DNA from: Candidatus Bipolaricaulota bacterium
GTDB taxonomy: Bacteria; Bipolaricaulota; Bipolaricaulia; Bipolaricaulales; Bipolaricaulaceae
Reading direction: 5' to 3'
DNA length: 64,000 nt
Assembly: GCA_022838705.1 (NCBI GenBank)
Contig: JALHJZ010000001.1
Span: forward strand, 478,689-542,688
The notes under the pieces are model-generated. The model did not search any database and was not told where the DNA came from. It was given only the letters and a program-made list of their open reading frames with translations. This document shows, piece after piece, positions 6,802-15,173 of this stretch (positions within the stretch are counted from its first letter, which is position 1; every line of letters begins with the position of its first letter). The position numbers and the translations under genes were made by a program.

Positions 6802-9800
6802 ATGAAGCGTGTGAGAGCGTTATCTATCGGTGAACGGAAAGGAGGTTCTACGTTGGCAAGGAAAGGTGTACTGATTGGGCTATTGGTAGCCGTGCTGGCG
6901 AGCACGGCGTGGGGGTTTGAGCCCTACTTCTCGAACGCCGCCGGTCAGAAACTCGGCACGGTGTGGGAGGGGCAGCAGATCTACATTGCGATCAAGGACC
7001 CCGAGAAGGGGGCATGCGGCATTGACCAGTTCCAGGCCGACCTGACGGTGTTCGACTTCAAGACCGGCGCGCACTTCATCATCCAGGGCGCCTGGTTCCG
7101 TGAGTTGGGTGGCATCGGGTCCGGGCTGTACTTCTTGGTGCAGCAGAGGAACTCGAACTCCAAGGTCGCCATTCAGGTCGGAGCGCGGTTCGACTACACG
7201 CAGATCCCCGAGGGCCAGACCCACATCATGGGCCGCATTTCCCCAGCCCCTCTAGCGTTGGATGGCGACAACGGTGCGATCACCTACACCGGCGGGTGGA
7301 TTGAGGGCGCGTGGGAGTACGTGGACGAGGACGTCTCCACCGACGGTACCCTGCTGGTAGGCACAGGTGAGTTCCCGGAGCGGCGGCTGACCGCTCGGGT
7401 GGACTTCGAGACTGCAGCAAATCCCAATACGAGTGCGGAGCCTGCCGGTCAGACGGGGATTGTCGGTCGGTTCGAGAACAACGACACCCTGATCCTCATC
7501 GCCCGCGACCGGACGGACGAGCGGAACATCGACCAAGATCAGATCAAGATCGTGGACACGGTGGCCAAGCTGACCGCCGCGCCGTCCCGGCTCGACTACG
7601 GGTGCGGCCCGGCGTGCGCGAACATCGTCGTCACGATCGACGACAAGGACGAGAACCTCAACTGCAACGAGATCGAGTACGTCCCGTTCTTCGTCATCAT
7701 CAACCCCGGGAGCTGGAACCCGGTGGAAGGCGCGCCGGTGACGAACTTCTGCAACCTGATGCTGACCGGCGGGAACCAGACCCCCGACACACCGTACAAC
7801 GAGCCGATCCGGTGGTACAACATCTACGAGCCGGAGCGGTACATCAACTACGGCAACGCCGCGTGGTGGAACCCGGCGTGGGCTGGCGGTGAGGCGCTCA
7901 TTCGCGCCGTGTTCTTCGCCGCCGAGACCTCGGTGGACTCGGGCGTGTTCACGTTCGATTTCGGCAACCTCGAGGACTTCCAGCGGGCGCTGGGGTTCGA
8001 GCCGGGAGACCGGCTGCCGGCGGGCACGACGATCGCCTTCTACTACATTGACCCGAACGACTTCGACGACATGGACCTCGCCACGGTGCAGGTCGGCAAC
8101 CGGCCGCTCTCCCAGACCTTCCTCACGGATGCCAACGGCCTCCCGGTGCAGGAAGTCCGGATCGGCGCCGGCTGGGGCGGCCTGTACGTCCGCGTGTACG
8201 ATGCGGATGCGGACGTCCAAGCCTGCTGTCAGGATAAAGTCGTGGTGCACATCTGCGACCCGCACAACGAGGACGACAGCGAGTACTACGTCCTGGACGA
8301 GATCTCGAACAACTCGGGGATCTTCTTCAGCCAGTCGGGCATTCCACTCCTCCCGGTGTGGGACGCGGTGGCGGGCTACCAGCTCGTGTTCGACGACTGG
8401 AGAGTGCAGTCGTTCAACGAGGACACGATCTTCGTCCGCTACAACTCCGTGGACTACGATCGGACGTATTTGAACGCCCTCGGCGACGGGACCGCCAACG
8501 ACGACTTCCCGCCGGCGATCCTCGACGGGATGACCTGGTTCGAGGACGCAATGGGCCTGGCGACGCGGAACCAGTACTGGGACGTCAGCTTCGCCAAGGT
8601 GAAGGTCTACGACACCCAGGTGTTCGACGGGACCACGCACCACATGCGGTTCCTGAACGGCCAGTACCAGCCGGTGACCTCGATCCCGGTGTCCGGCTCT
8701 CTGTACCTCGAGGTCACGGACCTCGACCAGAACGAGCACCCGGCGATGCGGGAACTCATCTTCGGCGGCTGGAACAAGGACGCTGCATCTACCGATGACG
8801 ACACTGCTGCTGCTAACGAAGACTCGATGCCGATTTGGGGCCGCGAGCGCACTGGCGTGTTCAACGAGACGCTTGGCCCGGACGAGCCGTTCCGCAACCC
8901 GACTGACACGGTCCTCTGGGAGACCTCGATCTCCGGTATTGCGGAGACGGTGAAGGTGTTCATGTGGAACCCGCAGCGCGGGACGTGGGAGCGGATGGAC
9001 CTCCGCGAGACGGCGGTCGGGTCCGGCATCTTCCGCTCGACGACCTGCGTGCTCGTGTCCGCGGCGAGCCTGCCGGTACCCGGTGAGTTCACGCCGGGGG
9101 ATCCGATGGGACACCTCTGGTCGAAGCCGGGCGACACGATCATGGCGTTCTACCAGGATCCGTCGAACCACTCCGATATCTCGATCATCTCGATCAAGGT
9201 GAACGAGGGCGGCGCGGGCGGGATTACCCCGCCGACGGTCGCCCTGTCGGTCGCGTTCGATCGGGCGAACTACAACCCCGGCGACACGGTGACGATCACC
9301 GTGACCGACGAGCAGTACGCGGGCGCGATGGAGATCGCCGGCGCCGCGAAGCCGCTCATCCTGAAGAAGGCGGATGGGACGGAACTCGCGAGCTGGACCC
9401 AGATCCCCGCCGTGTCCGGCCAACCCGGGAAGTTCCGGGTGAGCTACGTGCTGCCCGCTAATGTGACGGGCACGATCACCGCCGTGTACACGGATCCGCT
9501 CATCGCCACTCGGACAGCGCAGGCGCAGGCGACGGTTGCCGCGCCGGTGCTCACGAGCGTGAGCGACGTGAAGCCGGTGCCCGAGGTGTTCTCGACCTCG
9601 ACGGCGTTCACCGTGTACGCGCAGCCCGCTGGGGCAGTACCGAATAAGGTGACAATCGCCGTGTACGACCTCACGGGTCGGAACGTGGCCACGCTTACGG
9701 GCACGAACACCACGACGGTCAGCTGGAACGGCGGAACCCTCCGCAACGGGGCCTACATCTACGTGTGGACCGTTGAGGGCGGGAACCCTGTCCAGACCTG

Positions 9801-9834
9801 GACCGACAAGGGGTTCGTCTACATCAAGCGGTAA
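6802..9834 (+). CDS. Large secreted surface protein with C-terminal FlgD/T9SS-like domain
   Basis: 1010 residues from the ATG at 6802. A signal peptide of the form GVLIGLLVAVLASTAWG ends near residue 38. The body is acidic, Asp/Asn/Trp/Tyr-rich beta sequence with scattered Cys and no enzyme signature. The last 70 residues (VYDLTGRNVATLTG, then WNGGTLRNGAYIYVW) resemble FlgD-Ig/type IX sorting domains. A TTG at 6853 preceded by AAAGGAGG would give a shorter, more typical signal peptide (MARKGVLIG...), so the true start is open. Two tandem promoters and an operator-like repeat suggest strong regulated expression. The next gene encodes a PorV-like protein. An S-layer or envelope-sheath role is plausible but unproven. 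Confidence 0.75.
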   Translation: MKRVRALSIGERKGGSTLARKGVLIGLLVAVLASTAWGFEPYFSNAAGQKLGTVWEGQQIYIAIKDPEKGACGIDQFQADLTVFDFKTGAHFIIQGAWFRELGGIGSGLYFLVQQRNSNSKVAIQVGARFDYTQIPEGQTHIMGRISPAPLALDGDNGAITYTGGWIEGAWEYVDEDVSTDGTLLVGTGEFPERRLTARVDFETAANPNTSAEPAGQTGIVGRFENNDTLILIARDRTDERNIDQDQIKIVDTVAKLTAAPSRLDYGCGPACANIVVTIDDKDENLNCNEIEYVPFFVIINPGSWNPVEGAPVTNFCNLMLTGGNQTPDTPYNEPIRWYNIYEPERYINYGNAAWWNPAWAGGEALIRAVFFAAETSVDSGVFTFDFGNLEDFQRALGFEPGDRLPAGTTIAFYYIDPNDFDDMDLATVQVGNRPLSQTFLTDANGLPVQEVRIGAGWGGLYVRVYDADADVQACCQDKVVVHICDPHNEDDSEYYVLDEISNNSGIFFSQSGIPLLPVWDAVAGYQLVFDDWRVQSFNEDTIFVRYNSVDYDRTYLNALGDGTANDDFPPAILDGMTWFEDAMGLATRNQYWDVSFAKVKVYDTQVFDGTTHHMRFLNGQYQPVTSIPVSGSLYLEVTDLDQNEHPAMRELIFGGWNKDAASTDDDTAAANEDSMPIWGRERTGVFNETLGPDEPFRNPTDTVLWETSISGIAETVKVFMWNPQRGTWERMDLRETAVGSGIFRSTTCVLVSAASLPVPGEFTPGDPMGHLWSKPGDTIMAFYQDPSNHSDISIISIKVNEGGAGGITPPTVALSVAFDRANYNPGDTVTITVTDEQYAGAMEIAGAAKPLILKKADGTELASWTQIPAVSGQPGKFRVSYVLPANVTGTITAVYTDPLIATRTAQAQATVAAPVLTSVSDVKPVPEVFSTSTAFTVYAQPAGAVPNKVTIAVYDLTGRNVATLTGTNTTTVSWNGGTLRNGAYIYVWTVEGGNPVQTWTDKGFVYIKR

Positions 9835-9851
9835 CGAAGGGCAGCGGGGTC

Positions 9852-9869
9852 GGGGGCCCGAGGGCCCCC
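9852..9869 (+). terminator. GC-rich hairpin between surface-protein genes
   Basis: GGGGGCCC-GA-GGGCCCCC, with no T tract. It may attenuate transcription or protect the upstream mRNA, because the next gene lacks its own clear promoter. Confidence 0.35.
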
Positions 9870-9909
9870 GGCCCCCCGCCTTGGGATACCAAGGGGGTAG
9901 GAGACGACG

Positions 9910-10791
9910 ATGAAAAGGCTAGCAGTAGCAGTGCTGCTCGTGGGCGTGCTGGGCATGATCGGCTTCGGGTATGAAGGTTCGATTGTGTTCCAGGGCGGTC
10001 ACGGGGCGAAAGCGCTTGGAATGGGCGGCGCGTTCTGCGCCTTGGCGAACGACGGAATGGCGGCGCTGTGGAACCCGGCCGGGGTGGCCCTGATGGGGCC
10101 GAACATGTGGCTGGGCGGCGCCACGTCGCAGCTGTTCGGGATGGTGGGGCTCCAGTACATCGCCGGCGGGTACAAGTTCGGCGATTACGCGGTGGGCCTC
10201 GCGTGGGGCAACGCCACGGCCGGGACCCAGTACGGGGCGAACCTGTACCTGGGCACGGTCGGGATGAAGATCGGCGACTTCGGGACGTTGGGAGCGAACC
10301 TGAAGTACTACTCGGAGACGATCGCTGGAACCGCGGCGAGCGGGTTCGGGTTCGATATCGGGTTCCTGATGCCCCTGACGCCGGAGATCGCAATCGGGAT
10401 CGTCGCCAAGGACATCGGGACGACGATCGCGGACCAAACCGTAACCTCTGAGTACGGGGCCGGGATGGGCCTGAAGCTCCTGGACGGGGCGCTCGTCATC
10501 GCTGCGGATGTATCGCTCGATGGGGCGTTCAACCCGTTGAACCTGGGAGCGGGAATTGAGTTCGTGCTGATCGAGAACTTGGCCGTACGGGCGGGGATCA
10601 CGGTCCCGGAGTTCGCGTTCTCCGACACCTACTTCAGCGTAGGGGCGGGGTTTGCGATCGCCGGGCTGACGATCGACGCGGCGTACGTGCTCAAGGATAA
10701 CCCGGGCGAGACGCTGGTGCTGTCGGCGACGTTCAGCTTTGACGAGCTGTTCGCGGAACCGACGACGCCGGAGCCTGGGCCGACCCAGTAG
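9910..10791 (+). CDS. PorV/PorQ-like outer-membrane beta-barrel protein
   Basis: 293 residues with a signal peptide (MKRLAVAVLLVGVLGMIGFG). The mature N-terminus carries the family hallmark GAKALGMGGAFCALANDG..ALWNPAG at residues 33-59. The rest is alternating amphipathic strands rich in Gly and aromatic residues, and the tail is Pro/Thr-rich. In Bacteroidota, PorV is the outer-membrane partner of type IX secretion. Homologues in other phyla are of unknown function. It follows the 1010-residue surface protein by 75 nt, and I infer that it may help export or anchor that protein. A ribosome-binding site GGTAGGAG precedes the ATG. Confidence 0.75.
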   Translation: MKRLAVAVLLVGVLGMIGFGYEGSIVFQGGHGAKALGMGGAFCALANDGMAALWNPAGVALMGPNMWLGGATSQLFGMVGLQYIAGGYKFGDYAVGLAWGNATAGTQYGANLYLGTVGMKIGDFGTLGANLKYYSETIAGTAASGFGFDIGFLMPLTPEIAIGIVAKDIGTTIADQTVTSEYGAGMGLKLLDGALVIAADVSLDGAFNPLNLGAGIEFVLIENLAVRAGITVPEFAFSDTYFSVGAGFAIAGLTIDAAYVLKDNPGETLVLSATFSFDELFAEPTTPEPGPTQ

Positions 10792-10816
10792 TCACCGATA
10801 GAACCGCCAACCGCAC

Positions 10817-10844
10817 GGGGGGCCGGGGCAACCCGGCCCCTCTT
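10817..10844 (+). terminator. Terminator-like hairpin after the PorV-like gene
   Basis: GGGGCCGGG (10819-10827), loop GCAA and CCCGGCCCC (10832-10840), then TCTT. Confidence 0.55.
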
Positions 10845-11185
10845 GCCGTTGTAGCGGCGGGGTTCATCCCCGCCGGCCTTTGGTTTCGTAGCGGCGGGGC
10901 TTGTCCCCGCCGGCCGTTGGTTTCGTAGAACCCCCGAAAAGCCGTCGCAGACAAGCTGCGACGCTACGGAACCCTCCCCCTCACCTCGCCTTGCCGTTGT
11001 AGCGTCGGGGTTCATCCCCGACGGCCGTTGGTTTCGTAGCGTCGGGCTTTATGCCCGACGGCCGTTTCCGGTCGGGGTTTATCCCCGCCGGCCGTTTATG
11101 GGAACCCGAAAGGCCGTCGGACACAAGGTCCGACGCTACGGCAACCTACGACCGTCGCAGACAAGCTGCGAGCTACTACGAACCC
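10845..11185. repeat. REP array upstream of the RAYT gene
   Basis: Eight GTAG/CTAC-footed hairpins or remnants (about 10850, 10889, 10941, 10999, 11036, 11070, 11112 and 11150). The segment 11068-11180 recurs twice downstream of the transposase gene. This fills the gene-free gap between 10792 and 11214. Confidence 0.8.
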
Positions 11186-11192
11186 CTACGGG

Positions 11193-11198
11193 TACAAT
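11193..11198 (+). promoter_or_regulatory. -10 box of the RAYT gene
   Basis: TACAAT, 16 nt before the ATG, with GGCGGAGGGA as a ribosome-binding site. No clear -35, because this position is inside the last REP. Confidence 0.35.
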
Positions 11199-11214
11199 CC
11201 CTGGCGGAGGGACC

Positions 11215-11703
11215 ATGGGGCACCCCAAGACCTTCCGCCGCCGGCGTTCCCTGCGTTTGGAGGGGTTCGATTACCGATACCCCGGCCCCTACCACGTGGT
11301 GCTTGGTACGTTCCAGCGGCAACCTCTCCTCGCCACGGCTCCCCTCATCGAGGCCCTCGTTGGTGAATTGGCCGCGGTAGCGACCGCCATGGGCGCAACG
11401 GTGTACGCGTATTGCTTCATGCCCGATCACGCCCATCTGCTCGTTGCCCTCCCAGGCGGAGTGTACCTGTCGCAGTTCGTGCAGGAGTTTAAGGGCCGCT
11501 CGACCCGGGTCTTCTGGCACCACGGGGGGACGGGCCGGCTCTGGCAGCGGGGGTTCTACGACCACATCCTGCGCGCGGAGGAGGACGTGCACGCAATGGC
11601 GCGGTACATCATGGCGAACCCGGTGCGGCGGGGGCTGGTGCAGGATTTCCGCGAGTATGTGGGCTCGGGTTCGTTGGTGTTCCGGCGGGACGATCTGTCG
11701 TAG
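11215..11703 (+). CDS. REP-associated tyrosine transposase (RAYT, Y1 family)
   Basis: 162 residues of the IS200-like Y1 superfamily. The HxH metal site lies in MPDHAHLLV (His72, His74). It is followed by the RAYT-type motif LWQRGFYDHILR (109-120) and RYIMANPVRRG (130-140), with Tyr131 the likely nucleophile. RAYTs are single-copy domesticated transposases that cut single-stranded REP hairpins next to a GTAG-type tetranucleotide. Here the gene is flanked on both sides by exactly such hairpins, which makes them its likely substrates. All key residues are present. The stop codon TAG lies in a GTAG tetranucleotide next to the downstream array. Confidence 0.88.
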   Translation: MGHPKTFRRRRSLRLEGFDYRYPGPYHVVLGTFQRQPLLATAPLIEALVGELAAVATAMGATVYAYCFMPDHAHLLVALPGGVYLSQFVQEFKGRSTRVFWHHGGTGRLWQRGFYDHILRAEEDVHAMARYIMANPVRRGLVQDFREYVGSGSLVFRRDDLS

Positions 11704-12068
11704 CCTTGCCTTCGTAGCGTCGGGGCTTGTCCCCGACGGTTGTTTCCGGTCGGGGTTTATCCCCGACGGCGGTTTATGGGAACCCGAAAGGCCGTCGCAC
11801 ACAAGGTCCGACGCTACGGAAACCTACGGCCGTCGCAGACAAGCTGCGACGCTACGGAACCCTCCCCCTCACCTCGCCTTGCCGTTGTAGCGGCGGGGTT
11901 CATCCCCGCCGGCCTTTGGTTTCGTAGCGGCGGGGCTTGTCCCCGACGGTTGTTTCCGGTCGGGGTTCATCCCCGCCGGCGGTTTATGGGAACCCGAACG
12001 GCCGTCGCACACAAGGTCCGACGCTACGGAAACCTACGGCCGTCGCAGACAAGCTGCGACGCTACGGC
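11704..12068. repeat. REP array downstream of the RAYT gene
   Basis: About nine hairpins. Two copies (near 11747-11858 and 11955-12067) of a roughly 113-bp unit match the left-flank unit 11068-11180 with few changes. The right copies share the C that breaks one stem (CGTCGCAC against GTCCGACG). The array runs into the stop codon of the next gene. Confidence 0.8.
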
Positions 12069-13033
12069 GCTGGGTGGGCGGCCTCGGTGGCGAGCTCGTG
12101 CGCCCACTGGAGCGGACCGGGAAGGGCGGTCCGGTCGGTGAGAGCCTGGACGAGCTGAATGGCGCCATCGAGATCGGCGCGGTGGCCGGGGGATACGAAT
12201 AGGGTCCGGTTCCGATCGGTGCGCATCGCGGCCCCCACGGTCTCTTCGTCCAGGACGACGGGCCGCCACTCGCCGATCGCCATCCCTTCAGTGTTGGCGT
12301 GGCCGCAGAGGTGCCCCTTGGCCACCCCGACCGTCGGCCGGTCGAGGAGGACCCCGAGGTGGGTCGCCACGCCGGCGCGGCGCGGGTGGAGGATCCCGTT
12401 CCCGTCCACGAGGAGGACGTCCGCCTCCCATCCCGCCTCGTCGGCGGCCGCGACGGCGGCGAGGTAGGCGGGGAGCTCGCGGTAGGAGAGGTAGGTCGGG
12501 ATGTACGGGAACAGGGCCGGAGCACGGACGGTGAGGTGCTCGATTAGCTCACCATCAGCGCTCGCGAGGACGAACGCGGCGACGGCCTCGCCATCGCGGT
12601 AGGCGACATCGAGCGCTCCCAGGGTGCGCACCTCCGGGAGCGGGGCCACCACGACCTGGGAGGCGATCCGGGCCTGCTCCTCCTGGAGCCGGGCGAGCGG
12701 CCGGTCGGTCGGGAAGTCCCACACGAAGTACCGGGCGAGGGGATCCACCCGCGATCCGACCACGCGGACCCCTTCCCGAGCGAGTTTCGCCGCCGCCTCG
12801 TCCTGGGTCCCCCCCCACGCCCGGCCGACCGCCCCCGAGGCGTGGACCACGCGGTGTACGGGCAGGCCCTCCGCCTCGGAGGAGGAGAGCCACTGCGCGA
12901 TGAACGGGGCCGCCCCCGGATCGCCGAGGGCCTCGGCGAGGGCGCGGTAGGTGGTGACCCGGCCGGGCGGGATGGAGAGGAGGAGCGCGCGGAGGGTGCG
13001 CGGAAGGTCGGGGACCTCGATCTCACTTCCCAC
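12062..13033 (-). CDS. Alkyltransferase-like protein fused to endonuclease V
   Basis: 323 residues with two DNA-repair modules. Residues 12-100 form an MGMT-type DNA-binding domain (IPPGRVTTYRALAEALG), but the active-site PCHR is PVHR at 58-61. The alkyl-accepting Cys is absent, as in ATL proteins that flag O6-alkylguanine. Residues 125-323 are endonuclease V, which nicks near deoxyinosine: Asp142 in LDVAY, the wedge FPYIP (175-179), Glu186 in YRE, Asp210 in VDGNG and His216 are all present. An active AGT-EndoV fusion is known from the archaeon Ferroplasma; the missing Cys here is different. The start overlaps the upstream PKD gene by 11 nt. The stop codon is the GTAG foot of a REP, so the original C-terminus may have been altered. 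Confidence 0.85.
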   Translation of the reverse strand: MGSEIEVPDLPRTLRALLLSIPPGRVTTYRALAEALGDPGAAPFIAQWLSSSEAEGLPVHRVVHASGAVGRAWGGTQDEAAAKLAREGVRVVGSRVDPLARYFVWDFPTDRPLARLQEEQARIASQVVVAPLPEVRTLGALDVAYRDGEAVAAFVLASADGELIEHLTVRAPALFPYIPTYLSYRELPAYLAAVAAADEAGWEADVLLVDGNGILHPRRAGVATHLGVLLDRPTVGVAKGHLCGHANTEGMAIGEWRPVVLDEETVGAAMRTDRNRTLFVSPGHRADLDGAIQLVQALTDRTALPGPLQWAHELATEAAHPAP

Positions 13034-13640
13034 AGCACCCGCCCCGGATCACCCGGATCGAGCCCGGATAGGGATCCGAGGTGTCCCCTTCGTTATCCTT
13101 GACGACGAGGGTCACGATGTATTCGCCTTCCGCCCCGTAGATGTGGTGGGTGGTGGGGAGGCTCGTCGAGGTCCACGACCCGTCGCCGAAGTCCCACAGG
13201 TACTCGGCGATCGTGCCGTCGGGGTCGTGGGATGCGCTCGCGTCGAACAAGGCCATCTCGTTCACCTTGAGGTCGGTGGCGGGGGAGAAGGTGAACTTGG
13301 CCACCGGCTTCTTCGAGTGGACGATGATCGTGACCTCGGCCTGTGCGGTGTCGCCGTTCTGGGCGGTGACGGTGAGGAACGCGGTGTACGTCCCGCGGTC
13401 GGTGTAGGTGTGGGAGACTGTGAGGCCAGAGCCGGTGGTGCCGTCCCCGAACGACCACAGGTACTCGACGATGCCGCCGCTCGAGCGGCTGGCGTCGAAC
13501 GTGACGGTGAACGGATACGCCCCCTGGGCGGGGTTGGGGATGGTGGAGATCACGGCCCGCAGCCCCGTGACGGGGGCGAAGCAGCCGCTGAGGGCGAGGG
13601 AGCCCGCGATTGTGAACGCAACGAGGAAATATCTTCTCAT
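13023..13640 (-). CDS. Lipoprotein with two PKD domains
   Basis: 205 residues. The N-terminus MRRYFLVAFTIAGSLALSGC gives a lipoprotein signal with the lipid-modified Cys at residue 20. Two PKD domains follow, each with the hallmark WSFGDG or WDFGDG and a closing HTY/HIY and YTAFLTV/YIVTLVV strand. PKD domains mediate protein or polysaccharide contact at the cell surface. The C-terminus ends GGCCGK. It is first in a two-gene minus-strand unit, and the repair-enzyme gene downstream overlaps its end. No functional link between the two is evident. Confidence 0.8.
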   Translation of the reverse strand: MRRYFLVAFTIAGSLALSGCFAPVTGLRAVISTIPNPAQGAYPFTVTFDASRSSGGIVEYLWSFGDGTTGSGLTVSHTYTDRGTYTAFLTVTAQNGDTAQAEVTIIVHSKKPVAKFTFSPATDLKVNEMALFDASASHDPDGTIAEYLWDFGDGSWTSTSLPTTHHIYGAEGEYIVTLVVKDNEGDTSDPYPGSIRVIRGGCCGK

Positions 13641-13699
13641 GAAAACCTCCGGATGGGAAGCTTACCCGCGTTCCTTGCCCCCGCAATCGCAGCGCACCG

Positions 13700-13882
13700 C
13701 TTGCCCCCTCACCTCGCCTCTCTCCCCACAGGGGGGAGAGGGAAAGACAAGGGAGAGACCCCCTCACCCTGCCCTCTCCCCCGGTGGGGGAGAGGGAAAG
13801 AAGGTGCCCCCCTCACCTTGCCTCGCCCCCCTCACCTCTAACTCCTCTCCCCCCATCGGGGGGAGAGGAATACAAGGTGAGG
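13700..13882. repeat. C-rich palindrome cluster
   Basis: Four C-rich elements between the PKD gene and the MFS gene. No gene is seen. Confidence 0.7.
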
Positions 13883-13893
13883 GGGGTGAGGGA

Positions 13894-15126
13894 TCAAGGG
13901 TGAACGGGGGCCGGCCGACGTTGATCCTCAAGGTTTCGCACCGGCGGTAGGAGGAACCCAACCGCCCCCAGCGTGAGCATGGCTACCCCGCCGATGATGT
14001 ACCAGAACTGGATCCCCAGGAGATCAGCCACCGGCCCGGCCACCGCCAACCCGAGCGGCATCATCCCCGCGGAGAGGCTCCCGAGGAGGGAGAACACCCG
14101 GCCCTGCATCCCCGGTTCCACCACCGTCTGCCCGAGGGCCTGCAAGGGCCCGTTGGTGATCGGGCTCATGAACCCCGTGAGGAACAACGCCCCCAGGGCG
14201 AGGTAGAGGCCAGTCGGCGGCACGAAGCCCATCGCCAGGACGCCGATCCCCATCCCCACGATCCCGAAGAGGGTGGTGAAGATGCGCCGGCGGAATCCCC
14301 CCCAAACGCTTAACGTCAGCCCGCCGAGGATCATCCCGATCCCAAAGGCGGACTCCAGCCAGCCCAGTTCCAGAGCCCCCTTCCCGAAGTGGTTCACCAC
14401 GAGCAAGGGGAGAAGGGAGAAGGCGGGGTTGACGAGGAAGTTGATGAGGGCCGCGCCAAGGAGCACGATGAGGAGCCCCTTCCATCCCCAAACGTAGCGG
14501 AACCCCTCCCGCAGCTCGGCAAGGTAGGGTCGCCGCTCCCCCGCCTCCGGCCGGACGGGCTGGGGGATGGGGATGAAGAGGAGCGGGACGACGGCGAGGG
14601 CAGCAGTGAGGACATCAAGCCCCATGATCCCGTGCATGGGGAGGTACGAGACGAGGATCGCCCCAACGGGCGGGGCGATGATGTTCATCGCCCCGTGCAT
14701 GGTCTGGTTCAGGCCAGCTACCCGCGATAGCTGCCGCTCGGGGACCATGAGCGAGGTGGAGGCGGTCATCGCCGGCCAGTGGAATGCCCCGCCCAGACCG
14801 CGGAGCACCTTGACGAGGAAGATGTGCCACACCTGGATCCGCCCGGCGAAGAAGAGGATCCCGAGCCCGGCCGAGGCGAGGGCGATCACGCCATCGGCCA
14901 CGACCATCACCCAGCGGCGGCTCCACCGGTCGATGAACGCCCCGGCGAATGGGCCCAGGATCACCTGGGGAAGGACCGCGACGAGGGTGGCGGTGGCGAG
15001 CACCGTCGCCGAGCCGGTTTTCTGGGTGAGCCACCACACGAGGGCGAACTGGGCGACCGAGCTCCCGAACAGGGAGAACTGCTGCCCAGTCCAAATCGTG
15101 AAGAACCGCGCCTTCCACTGCTCCAC
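13894..15126 (-). CDS. MFS drug/solute exporter, MFS_3 type
   Basis: 410 residues with about twelve hydrophobic segments. The signature motif A between TM2 and TM3 reads GAFIDRWSRRWVM. The opening FFTIWTGQQFSLFGSSVAQFALVWWL resembles MefA-like macrolide and enterobactin exporters. Such antiporters use the proton gradient to expel hydrophobic compounds. Substrate cannot be predicted. The region after the stop codon is C-rich repeat. It appears to be a single-gene unit, with REP sequences upstream at 15174-15330. Confidence 0.8.
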   Translation of the reverse strand: MEQWKARFFTIWTGQQFSLFGSSVAQFALVWWLTQKTGSATVLATATLVAVLPQVILGPFAGAFIDRWSRRWVMVVADGVIALASAGLGILFFAGRIQVWHIFLVKVLRGLGGAFHWPAMTASTSLMVPERQLSRVAGLNQTMHGAMNIIAPPVGAILVSYLPMHGIMGLDVLTAALAVVPLLFIPIPQPVRPEAGERRPYLAELREGFRYVWGWKGLLIVLLGAALINFLVNPAFSLLPLLVVNHFGKGALELGWLESAFGIGMILGGLTLSVWGGFRRRIFTTLFGIVGMGIGVLAMGFVPPTGLYLALGALFLTGFMSPITNGPLQALGQTVVEPGMQGRVFSLLGSLSAGMMPLGLAVAGPVADLLGIQFWYIIGGVAMLTLGAVGFLLPPVRNLEDQRRPAPVHP

Positions 15127-15173
15127 GTGCCTCCTCCTCGTTTCCGCCCTTCACCCTGACGGGTTCCGATGGT

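Noticed and set aside
7252..9423. 723-codon open frame on the minus strand opposite the surface-protein gene
   Set aside because: Shadow of GC-rich codon use. The plus-strand product has a signal peptide, a domain-like C-terminus, a promoter and a ribosome-binding site.
12062..13033. Active O6-alkylguanine-DNA alkyltransferase
   Set aside because: The acceptor Cys of PCHR is replaced (PVHR), so the domain is called alkyltransferase-like only.
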